Assembly (NCBI GenBank): GCA_011754535.1
Contig: JAAQVN010000001.1
Coordinates: forward strand, 4,092,001 to 4,156,000
DNA from: Enterobacter asburiae
GTDB lineage: Bacteria; Pseudomonadota; Gammaproteobacteria; Enterobacterales; Enterobacteriaceae
Reading direction: 5' to 3'
DNA length: 64,000 nucleotides
Shown piece after piece: positions 9,011-18,371 of this stretch (position 1 is its first letter; each line of letters starts with the position of its first letter). Below the pieces are notes generated by a model. The model saw only the letters and a program-made list of their open reading frames with translations, made no database searches and had not been told where the DNA came from. The translations under genes were made by a program, and so were the position numbers.

Positions 9011-11269
9011 TTACTCTTCGCTGTCGCCCGCGCTGCTGCGCGCAGGGGAATCAATCTCCACGCGGTCGATACGCTGCAGGCCGCGCATCAGCGAACCGCG
9101 ACGGCCGCGCTCGCCCACCACTTTCTGCAGCTCTTCCGGACGAAGCTTGATTTTACGCTTGCCGACGTGAATGGTCAGCGTGCTTTGCGGCGGCAGAAGG
9201 AAGAGATGCGCCAGGCCATCTTCACCTTTCGCGGCTTCCGCAGACGGTATGTTGATGATCTTGTTGCCCTTACCTTTCGACAGCTCCGGCAGGTCGCTGA
9301 CCGGGAACATCAGCATGCGTCCGGCAGAGGTGATCGCCAGCAGCATGTCGCTCTCGTTCTCGATCACCAGCGGCGGCATCACGTGAGCGTTGTCCGGCAG
9401 GCTGATCAGCGCTTTACCGGCGCGGTTACGCGACACCAGGTCGTTAAAGGTACAAATAAAGCCATAGCCCGCATCGGACGCCAGCAGCAACTTCTGGTCA
9501 TCGGCCTCCATCAGCATATGGTCAACCGTCGCGCCCGGCGGCAGCGTCAGCTTGCCGGTCAGCGGTTCGCCCTGCCCGCGCGCGGAAGGCAGCGTGATCG
9601 GGTCAATGGCGTAGCTGCGGCCCGTGGAGTCGATAAACGCCACCGGCTGGTTGCTCTTACCTTTCACCGCCGCTTTAAAGCTGTCGCCCGCTTTGTAGCT
9701 CAGACCCGGCGCGTCGATATCGTGGCCTTTGGCGCTGCGCACCCAGCCGCTCTGCGACAGCACAATGGTCACCGGCTCAGACGGCTGCATGTCGTGCTCG
9801 TTCATCGCCTTCGCTTCTTCGCGCTCGTGCAGCGGAGAACGACGGTCATCGCCGAAGGCATCGGCATCCGCCTGCAGCTCTTTCTTCAGCAGGTTATTCA
9901 TTTTGCGTTCTGACGCGAGGATCGCCTGCAGCTGATCGCGCTCTTTTTCCAGCTCGTTCTGCTCGCCGCGGATCTTCATCTCTTCCAGCTTAGCGAGATG
10001 GCGCAGCTTCAGTTCGAGGATCGCTTCGGCCTGGGTTTCGCTGATGCCGAAGCGCGACATCAGGGCCGGCTTCGGCTCGTCCTCGGTACGGATGATCTCG
10101 ATCACCTCGTCGATATTGAGGAACGCCACCAGCAAACCTTCGAGGATGTGCAGGCGCTTAAGCACCTTCTCCAGACGATGGTTCAGACGACGGCGCACCG
10201 TATCGCGGCGGAACGTCAGCCATTCGGAGAGGATCTCCAGCAGGTTTTTCACCGCCGGGCGTCCGTCAAGGCCGATCATGTTCAGGTTGATGCGGTAGCT
10301 TTTTTCCAGATCGGTGGTGGCGAACAGGTGGTTCATCACCTGCTCCATGTCCACGCGGTTGGAGCGCGGCACGATCACCAGACGGGTAGGGTTCTCGTGG
10401 TCGGACTCGTCGCGCAGGTCGTCCACCATCGGCAGCTTTTTATTGCGCATCTGGGAAGCGATCTGCTCCAGCACTTTCGCGCCGGAAACCTGGTGCGGCA
10501 GCGCGGTGATCACCACGGCGCCGTCCTCTTTATTCCACACCGCGCGCATGCGCACGGAGCCGCGACCGTTCTGGTAGATTTTGCGGATTTCCGCGCGCGA
10601 GGTGATGATCTCGGCTTCGGTCGGGTAGTCCGGCCCCTGGACGATATCCAGCAGATCGTCCAGCGAGGTTTTTGGCTGCTCAATCAGGGTGATGGCTGCT
10701 TTCGCCACTTCACGCAGGTTGTGCGGCGGAATGTCCGTCGCCATGCCGACCGCGATACCGGTGGTGCCGTTCAGCAGGATGTTCGGCAGACGCGCAGGCA
10801 GCATTTTCGGCTCCTGCATCGTACCGTCGAAGTTTGGCACCCAGTCAACGGTTCCCTGACCCAGCTCGCCCAGCAGCACTTCGGCATATTTGGACAGGCG
10901 GGATTCGGTATAACGCATTGCCGCGAAGGATTTTGGATCGTCCGGCGCACCCCAGTTCCCCTGCCCGTCCACCAGCGGGTAGCGGTAAGAGAACGGCTGC
11001 GCCATCAGCACCATCGCTTCATAACAGGCGCTGTCGCCGTGCGGATGGTATTTACCCAGTACGTCACCAACGGTACGGGCGGATTTCTTGAACTTGGCGG
11101 TGGCGTTCAGCCCCAGCTCGGACATCGCGTAGACGATGCGGCGCTGAACGGGCTTCAGGCCATCCCCGATAAACGGTAACGCCCTGTCCATGATGACGTA
11201 CATGGAGTAGTTCAGGTAGGCGTTTTCCGTGAATTCATGTAGCGCGAGGCGCTCTGCCATATCGCTCAT
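9011..11269 (-). CDS. parC: DNA topoisomerase IV subunit A
   Basis: A 752-residue GyrA-type subunit identical in length to E. coli ParC. It cleaves and rejoins DNA in the decatenating topoisomerase IV (ParC2ParE2); the partner parE is about 11.5 kb away. The active-site Tyr120 lies in [10 protein letters not shown]. The quinolone-resistance region reads [12 protein letters not shown], giving Ser80 and Glu84, the wild-type residues. The C-terminal beta-pinwheel repeats follow from about residue 490. It starts with [15 protein letters not shown], has its own terminator, and is followed by plsC. Confidence 0.98.
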   Translation of the reverse strand: MSDMAERLALHEFTENAYLNYSMYVIMDRALPFIGDGLKPVQRRIVYAMSELGLNATAKFKKSARTVGDVLGKYHPHGDSACYEAMVLMAQPFSYRYPLVDGQGNWGAPDDPKSFAAMRYTESRLSKYAEVLLGELGQGTVDWVPNFDGTMQEPKMLPARLPNILLNGTTGIAVGMATDIPPHNLREVAKAAITLIEQPKTSLDDLLDIVQGPDYPTEAEIITSRAEIRKIYQNGRGSVRMRAVWNKEDGAVVITALPHQVSGAKVLEQIASQMRNKKLPMVDDLRDESDHENPTRLVIVPRSNRVDMEQVMNHLFATTDLEKSYRINLNMIGLDGRPAVKNLLEILSEWLTFRRDTVRRRLNHRLEKVLKRLHILEGLLVAFLNIDEVIEIIRTEDEPKPALMSRFGISETQAEAILELKLRHLAKLEEMKIRGEQNELEKERDQLQAILASERKMNNLLKKELQADADAFGDDRRSPLHEREEAKAMNEHDMQPSEPVTIVLSQSGWVRSAKGHDIDAPGLSYKAGDSFKAAVKGKSNQPVAFIDSTGRSYAIDPITLPSARGQGEPLTGKLTLPPGATVDHMLMEADDQKLLLASDAGYGFICTFNDLVSRNRAGKALISLPDNAHVMPPLVIENESDMLLAITSAGRMLMFPVSDLPELSKGKGNKIINIPSAEAAKGEDGLAHLFLLPPQSTLTIHVGKRKIKLRPEELQKVVGERGRRGSLMRGLQRIDRVEIDSPARSSAGDSEE

Positions 11270-11356
11270 TACGTGTGATTCCTCAACTCAGAAACCGAAG
11301 GGTTTCAGGCAATATTGCCGCAGATACTACCTCATCTGATGAATTGAGTCACAAAG

Positions 11357-11383
11357 AAAAAGGGCCGCATAAGCGGCCCTTTT
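11357..11383 (-). terminator. Intrinsic terminator of ygiW
   Basis: Stem AGGGCCGC (11361-11368) / GCGGCCCT (11373-11380) with an ATAA loop, flanked by A and T runs on both sides. It lies between the ygiW stop codon and the parC start, and on the reverse strand is followed by TTTTTCTTTGTG. Confidence 0.85.
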
Positions 11384-11387
11384 CGGG

Positions 11388-11789
11388 TTATTTGTTCAGC
11401 TTGATGACCTGCTTCACGTCGATTTCAAATTCGTTCCAGTCTTTGTCGACTTTACCCTGCAGTTCGACTTTATCCTGCGGGGTCACGGTCACGCCGTTCC
11501 AGCGCTTGTGATCAATCTCGACCACTACCGTGCCGGACTCGTCGCGGAAGGTGTAGCGGTCATCGGACAGGCGCTCGGTAATGTTCCCGCGCAGCTTGAC
11601 CCAGGCGTCGTCCTTCAGATCTTTGACTTTAGCCGCGGTGGTGAGGTTGGCGTTGTTATCGACAAAACCGCCCTGCTGGGTTTGCGTCTGGGTCTGTGTA
11701 GCGGATGGGCCAGTGAAACCGCCCTGAGCAGCAAAGACCGGCGCGGTGGTCATCATCATGATGGCAGCAATTGCAGCGAATTTTTTCAT
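11388..11789 (-). CDS. ygiW: YgiW/YdeI family periplasmic OB-fold stress protein
   Basis: A 133-residue exported protein with signal peptide MKKFAAIAAIMMMTTAPVFA and a BOF (bacterial OB-fold, DUF388) domain (KDLKDDAWVKLRGNI ... KDKVELQGKVDKDWNEF style). A Gln/Thr-rich linker (ATQTQTQTQQGG) precedes the domain. The start at 11789 gives the signal peptide; the frame extends to 11825 without support. In E. coli and Salmonella ygiW is linked to stress and virulence responses and controlled by adjacent QseB. The divergent arrangement with qseBC is kept here. Confidence 0.92.
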   Translation of the reverse strand: MKKFAAIAAIMMMTTAPVFAAQGGFTGPSATQTQTQTQQGGFVDNNANLTTAAKVKDLKDDAWVKLRGNITERLSDDRYTFRDESGTVVVEIDHKRWNGVTVTPQDKVELQGKVDKDWNEFEIDVKQVIKLNK

Positions 11790-11928
11790 CGTAATCTCTC
11801 CCTTTAATGTCGTTTCACAATCCATTAAACAGGGTAAACCTTAACAACTTCTTAAGGGGAAAATTTATTTATTTTTACTGTACAGCAGGCGCTTGCAGAG
11901 GGTTTACTGACGGCATCAAGGAGGGAAC
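11790..11928. promoter_or_regulatory. ygiW-qseB divergent promoter region
   Basis: A 139-base A/T-rich gap between divergent ygiW and qseB, with AAGGAGGGAAC as the qseB ribosome binding site just before 11929. In relatives QseB binds here to autoregulate qseBC and control ygiW. I did not identify a QseB box by eye. Confidence 0.5.
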
Positions 11929-12588
11929 ATGCGCATTTTACTGGTAGAAGACGACAGGTTAATCGGTGATGGCATCAAAGCGGGCTTAAGCAAACTGGGC
12001 TTTAGCGTGGACTGGTTTACCGACGGGAAAACCGGACAGGCCGCGCTCGCCTCTGCGCCCTATGATGCCGTCGTGCTTGATCTGACCCTGCCGGAACTGG
12101 ACGGTCTGGACATCCTGCGCGCCTGGCGCGAAAGCGGGCGCAGCGAGCCGGTGCTGATCCTGACGGCGCGGGATGCGCTGAACCAGCGCGTCGAGGGGCT
12201 GCGCCTCGGGGCAGACGATTATCTCTGTAAGCCGTTCGCGCTGATCGAGGTGGCTGCCCGCCTGGAAGCGCTGGTGCGCCGCAGCCACGGCCAGACGCGC
12301 AGCGAGTTGCGCCACGGCAAGGTGACGCTCGACCCGGCAAGCCTCATCGCCACGCTGGAGGGCGAAACGGTGACGCTTAAACCGAAAGAGTTCGCCCTGC
12401 TGGAGCTGTTAATGCGTAACGCGGGCCGGGTGCTGCCACGCAAGCTCATCGAGGAAAAGCTTTATACCTGGGACGATGACGTCTCCAGCAACGCCGTGGA
12501 AGTCCATGTTCATCATTTACGCCGCAAGCTCGGGAGCGAGTTTATCCGCACCGTGCACGGCATCGGCTATACCCTGGGTGACGCATGA
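11929..12588 (+). CDS. qseB: Response regulator QseB
   Basis: A 219-residue OmpR/PhoB-type response regulator. The receiver domain has the acidic pair at Asp8/Asp9, the phospho-acceptor Asp51 in [12 protein letters not shown], and Lys in [11 protein letters not shown] winged-helix DNA-binding domain follows from about residue 125 ([17 protein letters not shown] ... [11 protein letters not shown]). It works with sensor kinase QseC, whose start overlaps its stop (12585-12588), so the two are translationally coupled. In E. coli the pair reports on catecholamine/AI-3-type signals and cross-talks with PmrAB. Confidence 0.95.
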   Translation: MRILLVEDDRLIGDGIKAGLSKLGFSVDWFTDGKTGQAALASAPYDAVVLDLTLPELDGLDILRAWRESGRSEPVLILTARDALNQRVEGLRLGADDYLCKPFALIEVAARLEALVRRSHGQTRSELRHGKVTLDPASLIATLEGETVTLKPKEFALLELLMRNAGRVLPRKLIEEKLYTWDDDVSSNAVEVHVHHLRRKLGSEFIRTVHGIGYTLGDA

Positions 12589-13922
12589 AGCTGAGCCTGA
12601 AGCTGCGCCTGACGCTTCTCTTTTTAGCGCTGTCTCTGACGGCCTGGTTTGCCGCCAGCCTGGTGGCGTGGCAGCAGACTACCCACAAGCTCGATAAGCT
12701 GTTCGATACGCAGCAGATGCTGTTTGCCAAACGGCTGCTGACGATGGATCTTGACGAGATCCGCGCGCCGGAGCGCATGCGCGAGGTGCCGAAAAAGGCC
12801 AAACACGGGCATCTGGACGATGACGCGCTGGCCTTCGCTATTTACGCTTCAGATGGCACGATGATCCTTAACGACGGCGAAAACGGGCGCGATATTCCGT
12901 ATCACTATCGTCGCGACGGCTTTGATGACGGACGGCTTCAGGATGACAACGACGAATGGCGCTTTTTATGGCTGACGTCGCCAGACGGAAAATACCGCGT
13001 GGTGGTCGGCCAGGAGTGGGAGTACCGGCAGGATATGGCGCTGGACGTGGTCAGCTCGCAGCTGACGCCGTGGCTGGTGGCGCTGCCGGTGATGCTGCTG
13101 TTGCTTATTGTCCTGCTGAGCCGGGAGCTAAAGCCCCTGAAAAAGCTGGCCCAGACCCTGCGTTCCCGCTCGCCGGACGCTACCGACGCCCTGCACACTC
13201 AGGACGTGCCTGCGGAGGTGCGCCCCCTGCTCGACTCGCTGAACCATCTTTTTGCGCGTACCCAGGAGATGATGGCCCGCGAGCGCCGCTTCACCTCCGA
13301 CGCCGCCCACGAGCTGCGCAGCCCGCTGGCCGCGCTGAAGGTGCAAACCGACGTGGCACAGCTTTCTCAGGACGATCCGCAGGCGCAGGAAAAAGCGCTG
13401 GCGCAGCTGCACGCGGGTATCGACCGCGCCTCCCGGCTGGTGGATCAGCTCCTTACCCTGTCGCGCCTGGACTCGCTGGATAGCCTGGACGGCGTAGAAC
13501 AGATAGCAATGGCCGACCTGCTGCAGTCTGCGGTGATGGATATCTACCCTTCGGCGCAGCAGGCGGGTATTGATATTCGTCTGAACATCAACGCGCCGGA
13601 GGTGACTCGCACCGGTCAGCAGCTGCTTCTGAGCCTGCTGGCGCGTAACCTGCTGGATAACGCCACCCGTTACAGCCCGTGCGGCAGCGTGGTAGACGTG
13701 ACGCTGAACACCCGTAGCTTCACCGTGCGCGACAACGGCCCGGGCATTTCACCCGATGCGCTGGCGCGTCTCGGCGAGCGGTTTTATCGTCCGCCGGGTC
13801 AGGACGCAACGGGCAGCGGGCTGGGATTATCCATTGTGAAACGCATTGCCGCGCTGCACGGCATGCGCGTCTCGCTGGGCAATGCGCCTGAAGGCGGCTT
13901 TGACGTGAAGGTCAGCTGGTAA
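12585..13922 (+). CDS. qseC: Sensor histidine kinase QseC
   Basis: A 445-residue membrane sensor kinase. It has an N-terminal membrane helix ([21 protein letters not shown]), a periplasmic domain of about 125 residues, a second helix ([15 protein letters not shown]) and a HAMP-like linker. The HisKA H-box [14 protein letters not shown] puts the phospho-His near residue 242. The ATPase domain shows [10 protein letters not shown] (N box), DNGPGIS (G1) and GSGLGLSIV (G2). It overlaps qseB by 4 bases. E. coli QseC is 449 residues, so this is full length. Confidence 0.95.
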   Translation: MKLSLKLRLTLLFLALSLTAWFAASLVAWQQTTHKLDKLFDTQQMLFAKRLLTMDLDEIRAPERMREVPKKAKHGHLDDDALAFAIYASDGTMILNDGENGRDIPYHYRRDGFDDGRLQDDNDEWRFLWLTSPDGKYRVVVGQEWEYRQDMALDVVSSQLTPWLVALPVMLLLLIVLLSRELKPLKKLAQTLRSRSPDATDALHTQDVPAEVRPLLDSLNHLFARTQEMMARERRFTSDAAHELRSPLAALKVQTDVAQLSQDDPQAQEKALAQLHAGIDRASRLVDQLLTLSRLDSLDSLDGVEQIAMADLLQSAVMDIYPSAQQAGIDIRLNINAPEVTRTGQQLLLSLLARNLLDNATRYSPCGSVVDVTLNTRSFTVRDNGPGISPDALARLGERFYRPPGQDATGSGLGLSIVKRIAALHGMRVSLGNAPEGGFDVKVSW

Positions 13923-14027
13923 GGGATTATTGCACTACGCGCAAAAGACTTTGCACATTTTGCTCATTTTTCCGCTCCGCCCTCGCGCGTAGAATACCGG
14001 ACATACTCTCAGCATCGAGGACAAAAA

Positions 14028-14609
14028 ATGAGCAATATTCTGATTATCAACGGCGCAAAAGAATTTGCGCACTCTAAAGGCCAGCTTAATGACACCCTGA
14101 CCGAGGTCGCGGACGGTTTCCTGCGCGACGCCGGGCATGATGTTAAGGTCGTACGTGCGGACAGCAACTATGACGTGAAGGCCGAAGTGCAGAACTTCCT
14201 GTGGGCCGACGTGGTGATCTGGCAGATGCCGGGCTGGTGGATGGGCGCGCCGTGGACCGTGAAAAAGTACATGGACGACGTATTCACCGAAGGTCACGGT
14301 TCGCTGTATGCCAGCGACGGCCGCACCCGTTCAGACGCGTCTAAAAAATACGGCTCCGGCGGCCTGATTCAGGGAAAAAAATATATGCTCTCCCTCACCT
14401 GGAACGCTCCTCTGGAAGCCTTCACCGAAAAAGATCAGTTCTTCGAGGGCGTGGGCGTCGACGGCGCGTACCTGCCGTTCCACAAGGCGAATCAGTTCCT
14501 GGGCATGGATCCGCTGCCGACCTTTATCGTTAACGACGTGATTAAAATGCCGGACGTCCCGAGCTATATCGCAGAATATCGCAAGCATCTCGCGAAAATT
14601 TTTGCTTAA
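14028..14609 (+). CDS. mdaB: NADPH:quinone oxidoreductase MdaB
   Basis: A 193-residue flavodoxin-like FAD enzyme with the same length and near-identical blocks to E. coli MdaB (NFLWADVVIWQMPGWWMG, KKYGSGGLIQGKKYML). It reduces quinones by two electrons with NADPH, limiting redox cycling. GAGGA upstream of the ATG serves as the ribosome binding site. ygiN follows after 31 bases, so they are probably one transcript; together they are proposed to form a quinone redox pair. Confidence 0.96.
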   Translation: MSNILIINGAKEFAHSKGQLNDTLTEVADGFLRDAGHDVKVVRADSNYDVKAEVQNFLWADVVIWQMPGWWMGAPWTVKKYMDDVFTEGHGSLYASDGRTRSDASKKYGSGGLIQGKKYMLSLTWNAPLEAFTEKDQFFEGVGVDGAYLPFHKANQFLGMDPLPTFIVNDVIKMPDVPSYIAEYRKHLAKIFA

Positions 14610-14640
14610 CTGGTAGCCTGGAATTAAAGGAGTAGTAACC

Positions 14641-14955
14641 ATGCTTACAGTAATCGCAGAAATCCGTACTCGTCCAGGTCAACATCACCGCCAGGCGGTG
14701 CTGGATCAGTTCGCGAAAATCATCCCAACCGTACTGAAAGAAGAAGGCTGCCACGGCTACGCGCCGATGGTTGACGCCGCTACCGACGCGAGCTTCCAGT
14801 CCACCGCGCCAGACTCCATTATCATGGTTGAGCAGTGGGAAACCGTCGCGCACCTTGAAGCGCACCTGCAGACCGCGCACATGAAAGCCTGGAGCGATGC
14901 GGTGAAGGGTGACGTGCTGGAGACCCACATCCGTATTCTGGAGCAAGGGGTTTAA
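14641..14955 (+). CDS. ygiN: Quinol monooxygenase YgiN
   Basis: A 104-residue single-domain ABM (antibiotic biosynthesis monooxygenase) ferredoxin-like fold, MLTVIAEIRTRPGQHHRQ at the start and a C-terminal TAHMKAWSDAVKGDV segment. The start has AAAGGAGTAGTAACC just before it. The E. coli protein oxidises menadiol and is paired with MdaB, which lies directly upstream here. No odd features. Confidence 0.94.
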   Translation: MLTVIAEIRTRPGQHHRQAVLDQFAKIIPTVLKEEGCHGYAPMVDAATDASFQSTAPDSIIMVEQWETVAHLEAHLQTAHMKAWSDAVKGDVLETHIRILEQGV

Positions 14956-14963
14956 AACCTGCC

Positions 14964-14987
14964 TTCCCTCTCCTTCCGGGGAGGGAA
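14964..14987. terminator. Hairpin after ygiN
   Basis: Inverted repeat TTCCCTC (14964-14970) / GAGGGAA (14981-14987), extended inward by TCC/GGG around a TTCC loop. It belongs to the CCCTCTCC-type palindromes scattered through this window. It probably ends the mdaB-ygiN transcript; there is no perfect T-run. Confidence 0.55.
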
Positions 14988-15040
14988 ATCTCTCTGACCT
15001 GCTATGCTTATTCTGACTTCATGATTAACAGGAGGATGGA

Positions 15041-15481
15041 ATGGGTCTTTTTAACTTCGTAAAAGAAGCAGGCGAAAAGCTATGGGATAACCTGACCGAC
15101 CATAAAGGTCAGAGCGACAAAATCACCGAGCACCTCAAGAAACTCAACATTCCCGGTTCAGACAAAGTTCAGGTTAACGTTACCGACGGCAAAGCCAGCG
15201 TGACGGGCGACGGGCTGACCCAGGAGCAGAAGGAAAAAATCCAGGTTGCCGTCGGGAACATCGCGGGCGTCAGCGAGGTGGAGAACAACATCACCACGAC
15301 CGATGCCAAAGATGAAGCCACCTACTACACGGTGAAATCCGGCGATACCCTGAGCGCTATCTCCAAAACCGTGTACGGCGATGCTAACCAGTACAATAAG
15401 ATTTTTGAGGCTAACCGCCCGATGCTCTCCAGCCCGGATAAAATCTATCCTGGCCAGACGCTGCGTATTCCTAAAGCGTGA
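15041..15481 (+). CDS. BON-LysM protein, Kbp (YgaU)-like potassium-binding protein
   Basis: A 146-residue protein with no signal peptide. A BON domain (about 25-92, ending GVSEVENNI) is followed by a LysM domain (about 96-145: [20 protein letters not shown] ... [12 protein letters not shown]). The whole chain resembles E. coli Kbp/YgaU (149 residues), a cytoplasmic K+-binding sensor, including the [16 protein letters not shown] start. E. coli encodes it far from mdaB-ygiN, so this is either a relocated orthologue or a second copy. AGGAGG precedes the ATG. Confidence 0.85.
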   Translation: MGLFNFVKEAGEKLWDNLTDHKGQSDKITEHLKKLNIPGSDKVQVNVTDGKASVTGDGLTQEQKEKIQVAVGNIAGVSEVENNITTTDAKDEATYYTVKSGDTLSAISKTVYGDANQYNKIFEANRPMLSSPDKIYPGQTLRIPKA

Positions 15482-15489
15482 TCCGCGAG

Positions 15490-15523
15490 CCGGGGAAATC
15501 AGCTGCTTTTCTTCCCCGGTTTT
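15490..15523 (+). terminator. Terminator of the Kbp-like gene, overlapping the 3' end of the RpiR-type gene
   Basis: Perfect 8-bp stem CCGGGGAA (15490-15497) / TTCCCCGG (15512-15519) followed by TTTT. The right arm and T-run lie inside the last codons of the convergent regulator gene, whose stop is at 15499-15501. Confidence 0.7.
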
Positions 15524-16374
15524 AACCCACGATGTAACTCGTTGATGCGCTTCATCGACTTGATGGTGCGCTGCGGCTCGGTGGAGGCCACGGATAAAAT
15601 AATCATCTCCAGACACAGCAACACCGTGCCGTGGAGCGGGATTTTACCTTTCTCGCCGCCGCGTGGGACGTGGATCACCACGCTGGCCTCTTTGCTGAAT
15701 CGCGAGTCGGTGGCATTGGTCAGCAAAATCGTGGGAATACCCAGCCGTTTTGCTTCGCGCAGCGTGGTTTGCCCTTCCCGGTGCGCGGATTTTTGCGCCA
15801 TCATGATCAGCACATCCCCGCGCTGGAGCCCGATCAGCTGCTCGGCCAGCCCTATTCCGGTACGGTTAAGCGGCGTGGCGGGTAGCCCCATCCGGCTAAA
15901 GAGTCTGGCGGTGTATTCGGCCAAAATCCCGGACGCGCCAATTCCAAATATGGCGACCTGCCTCGCCTGCGCCAGCAGCGAGACCGCCTGCGCCATCGCG
16001 AAGCGGTTATGGGGTTCAGACAACACTTCACAGGTATGCTGATGCCCCTCCAGCACGAAATCAATGCTCGCATTGACGTCGCTGGTCAGCGTATTTACCG
16101 TGGTGGAGATCTTTTCGCTGGAGGTCACGACCGGGCCAAACCACTGCTCCAGCGTCTGCTTCAGATCGCGCAGCCCGGCAAAACCCAGCGCCTGGATGGC
16201 GCGAACGACGGTGGCATCCGACGTTTTCAGCAGCGTCGCGATCTCCATTGCCGTCTGTTCCATCACCGCTTCCCGATTTTCATTGATATAGCGCGCCACC
16301 TGCAGCAGCCGAGGCGTGAGCTGGTGCGATCGCGAGCGGAGGCGGTCCCCGAAGAGATCAACTTTACGGCTCAT
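15499..16374 (-). CDS. RpiR family regulator with SIS domain (last gene of the siderophore transport operon)
   Basis: A 291-residue regulator. An N-terminal RpiR helix-turn-helix (about 15-85: AMEIATLLKTSDATVVRAIQ, the helix-turn-helix core) precedes a SIS sugar-isomerase-like domain (about 125-260: RQVAIFGIGASGILAEYTAR, GDVLIMMAQKSAHREG, IPTILLTN). RpiR proteins usually bind phosphosugars. Here the gene overlaps the stop of a siderophore-binding-protein gene by 4 bases (ATGA), so it belongs to the iron operon. Its likely target is the operon and the divergent TonB receptor. A gene of the same class closes the Fit-type iron loci as I recall them, but I cannot confirm orthology. Confidence 0.88.
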   Translation of the reverse strand: MSRKVDLFGDRLRSRSHQLTPRLLQVARYINENREAVMEQTAMEIATLLKTSDATVVRAIQALGFAGLRDLKQTLEQWFGPVVTSSEKISTTVNTLTSDVNASIDFVLEGHQHTCEVLSEPHNRFAMAQAVSLLAQARQVAIFGIGASGILAEYTARLFSRMGLPATPLNRTGIGLAEQLIGLQRGDVLIMMAQKSAHREGQTTLREAKRLGIPTILLTNATDSRFSKEASVVIHVPRGGEKGKIPLHGTVLLCLEMIILSVASTEPQRTIKSMKRINELHRGLKPGKKSS

Positions 16375-17321
16375 CGTGACGCCTCCGGCAGCGGACGTCC
16401 GGCAATGTGCGACTGCACCTGCGCGGCCATCAGCCCTAACGAGGCGAACGAGTTCGAGATGGCCTCTTCACGCGAGATCAGCACGTAATGTCCGGTCCGA
16501 CAGGCATTCAGGAACTGGCACCAGCCCGGCATCACTGCATCCATTGCTGCCAGCTCATCCTGCGGTTTGCCGCCCGTATCCCCGCGCCAGGTGGCGAAAA
16601 CGAAATCGGCATCCAGTTCCGGCAGCCGCTCGGCGCTGACGTCAATGCGCCCCCCTTCCGGGATGGACTCAATCAGCGGCGGGAAGGTGAACCCGGCATC
16701 ACGCAGCACGCGCCCCAGCGAGTGGTAGCTGTGCATGGCGTTGATTTTCCCCTGATTGGCCTGAATTACCGACATGCTCACCTTGCGGGTATCAATCGTC
16801 GCTTTCAGCGCCTTAATTTGCTCCTGATAGCGCCGCTCCAGAATCCTGAGCCGCGCCTGCGTTCCTGTCAGCTGCGCCAGCTTGCGGTAGATCTCCGGCG
16901 CGCCGCCGTCGAGATGATCGATGCTCACCGTCGGGGCAATTTTCTCCAGCTGTTCCACCGGGGTGTTGCGCGTCGGCTCGGTAACGATCAGGTCCGGTTT
17001 TGCGGCGGCAATGGCTTCGATATCGATATCCGCAGTGCCGATAAACTTGATGTCGGAATTATCGAAGTCGACGCCGGTCAACATGCCGCTGGAACGCAAG
17101 AAATGGCTGCCGTCCGGCCGGGTACGGCCATGGCTCGCCACCGGCGGTACGCCAAGCTCAATTAACGGAATGGTAATGTCCAGGTCGTGTAACGAGACGA
17201 TCCGTTTCGGATGCACCGGCACCACCACCTTACGGTTCAGGTCGTCAGTAAACGTCTGCGTCGGCTCGGCCGCGCTCGCCGCAAACCCCACCAGCAACAG
17301 CATCGAAAACAGTATGCGCAT
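16371..17321 (-). CDS. Iron-siderophore ABC transporter substrate-binding protein
   Basis: A 316-residue periplasmic binding protein of the FhuD/FecB class. It has a cleavable signal peptide (MRILFSMLLLVGFAASAAEP) and no lipobox. The typical opening block RKVVVPVHPKRIVSLHDLDI is followed by a two-lobe fold. It would deliver a ferric siderophore to the permeases encoded just upstream. The start is 10 bases after the stop of the upstream permease gene, and its own stop overlaps the RpiR-type gene. The ligand cannot be read from sequence. Confidence 0.88.
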   Translation of the reverse strand: MRILFSMLLLVGFAASAAEPTQTFTDDLNRKVVVPVHPKRIVSLHDLDITIPLIELGVPPVASHGRTRPDGSHFLRSSGMLTGVDFDNSDIKFIGTADIDIEAIAAAKPDLIVTEPTRNTPVEQLEKIAPTVSIDHLDGGAPEIYRKLAQLTGTQARLRILERRYQEQIKALKATIDTRKVSMSVIQANQGKINAMHSYHSLGRVLRDAGFTFPPLIESIPEGGRIDVSAERLPELDADFVFATWRGDTGGKPQDELAAMDAVMPGWCQFLNACRTGHYVLISREEAISNSFASLGLMAAQVQSHIAGRPLPEASR

Positions 17322-17330
17322 GTTAACCCT

Positions 17331-18371
17331 CTAAAATCTGTCCCGACGCTGCCAGAGCAGCAGCAGGAAAAACGGTCCGCCAATCAGTGAAATCACAATT
17401 CCCGCCGGCAACTGCAGCGGGAGGAATGCCAGCCGCCCGACGTTATCCGCCAGCAGCACCAGCAGCGCCCCCAGCACGGCGCTACCCGTCAGGAGCGCCG
17501 TTTGCCCGCCGCGGAGCAGCAGGCGCGCCATATGCGGCGCAATCAGCCCGACAAAACCAATGCTCCCCACGCAGGAGACGCAGGCCGCCGTCAGCACTAC
17601 CGGGGCGAGAACCCTTAGAAGCGCCAGCCGCTGTGTGCGCACGCCAAGGCCCGCGGCGACGTGGTTGCCGAGCAGCGCCACGTCGGCAGCGCGGGCGGTA
17701 AGCAGCAGCAGCGCAAACGCCGGAAGCGTCCAGACAGCGGCAATGCAAACCAGCGTCCAGTTTGCGGCGTGCAGGCTGCCCGCCAGCCACAGCATTGCCG
17801 TCTGCACGTCGCGCACGTCCGCCGTGGTCATAAAAACGCCCATTGCGGCGGCAAAGACCCACGACACGCCGATGCCGATCAGGATGAATCGCGGACGTGA
17901 GATATCGCGCGCCAGGGCCATCACCAGCAGCGCGGTGAGCAGCCCCCCGGCCATGCCGACCAGCGGCCGCCAGGCCAGGCCCAGCGCCGGGAACTGAAAT
18001 ATCAGCAGCAGTACCGCCGCGCTACAGCCCTCTTTCACCCCGATAAGCCCCGGATCGGCCAGGCCATTTCGGGTAATAGACTGCATTGCCGCCCCCGCCA
18101 TACCGAGCATCCCACCGCACAGCGCCGCCATAAGCAGGCGCGGCAGGCGGATATCCATCACGATATAGCGCGCCTCCGCCGTCAGGCTTTCTGGATAAAA
18201 CAGCGCACGCCCGATGGCGGAAGTCGGGATGGGCAGAGAACCATGCGTCAGGCCAAAACCTACCAGCAAGCAGGCTGCCAGCGTCAGCACGGCCAGATAC
18301 GCCAACGCCTTTGGACGGACCAACGCCGAGAAGGCGCCAACCCGAAGCGCACGCAGTCCGGCACGGTTCAT
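17331..18371 (-). CDS. FecCD family iron-siderophore permease (second permease)
   Basis: A 346-residue FecCD/FepG-type membrane permease with about nine hydrophobic segments, including the family block MDIRLPRLLMAALCGGMLGMAG and CVGSIGFVGLIAPHMARLL. The start at 18369-18371 (MNRAGLRALRV) overlaps the stop of the previous permease gene by 4 bases (ATGA). The open frame continues upstream to 18767 but only as the shadow of that gene. It is the partner of the 18368-19351 permease, so the channel is probably a heterodimer. Confidence 0.88.
   Translation of the reverse strand: MNRAGLRALRVGAFSALVRPKALAYLAVLTLAACLLVGFGLTHGSLPIPTSAIGRALFYPESLTAEARYIVMDIRLPRLLMAALCGGMLGMAGAAMQSITRNGLADPGLIGVKEGCSAAVLLLIFQFPALGLAWRPLVGMAGGLLTALLVMALARDISRPRFILIGIGVSWVFAAAMGVFMTTADVRDVQTAMLWLAGSLHAANWTLVCIAAVWTLPAFALLLLTARAADVALLGNHVAAGLGVRTQRLALLRVLAPVVLTAACVSCVGSIGFVGLIAPHMARLLLRGGQTALLTGSAVLGALLVLLADNVGRLAFLPLQLPAGIVISLIGGPFFLLLLWQRRDRF

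Noticed and set aside
9998..11179. Forward open frame of 393 codons opposite parC
   Set aside because: Antisense shadow of parC with no domain and no start signal.
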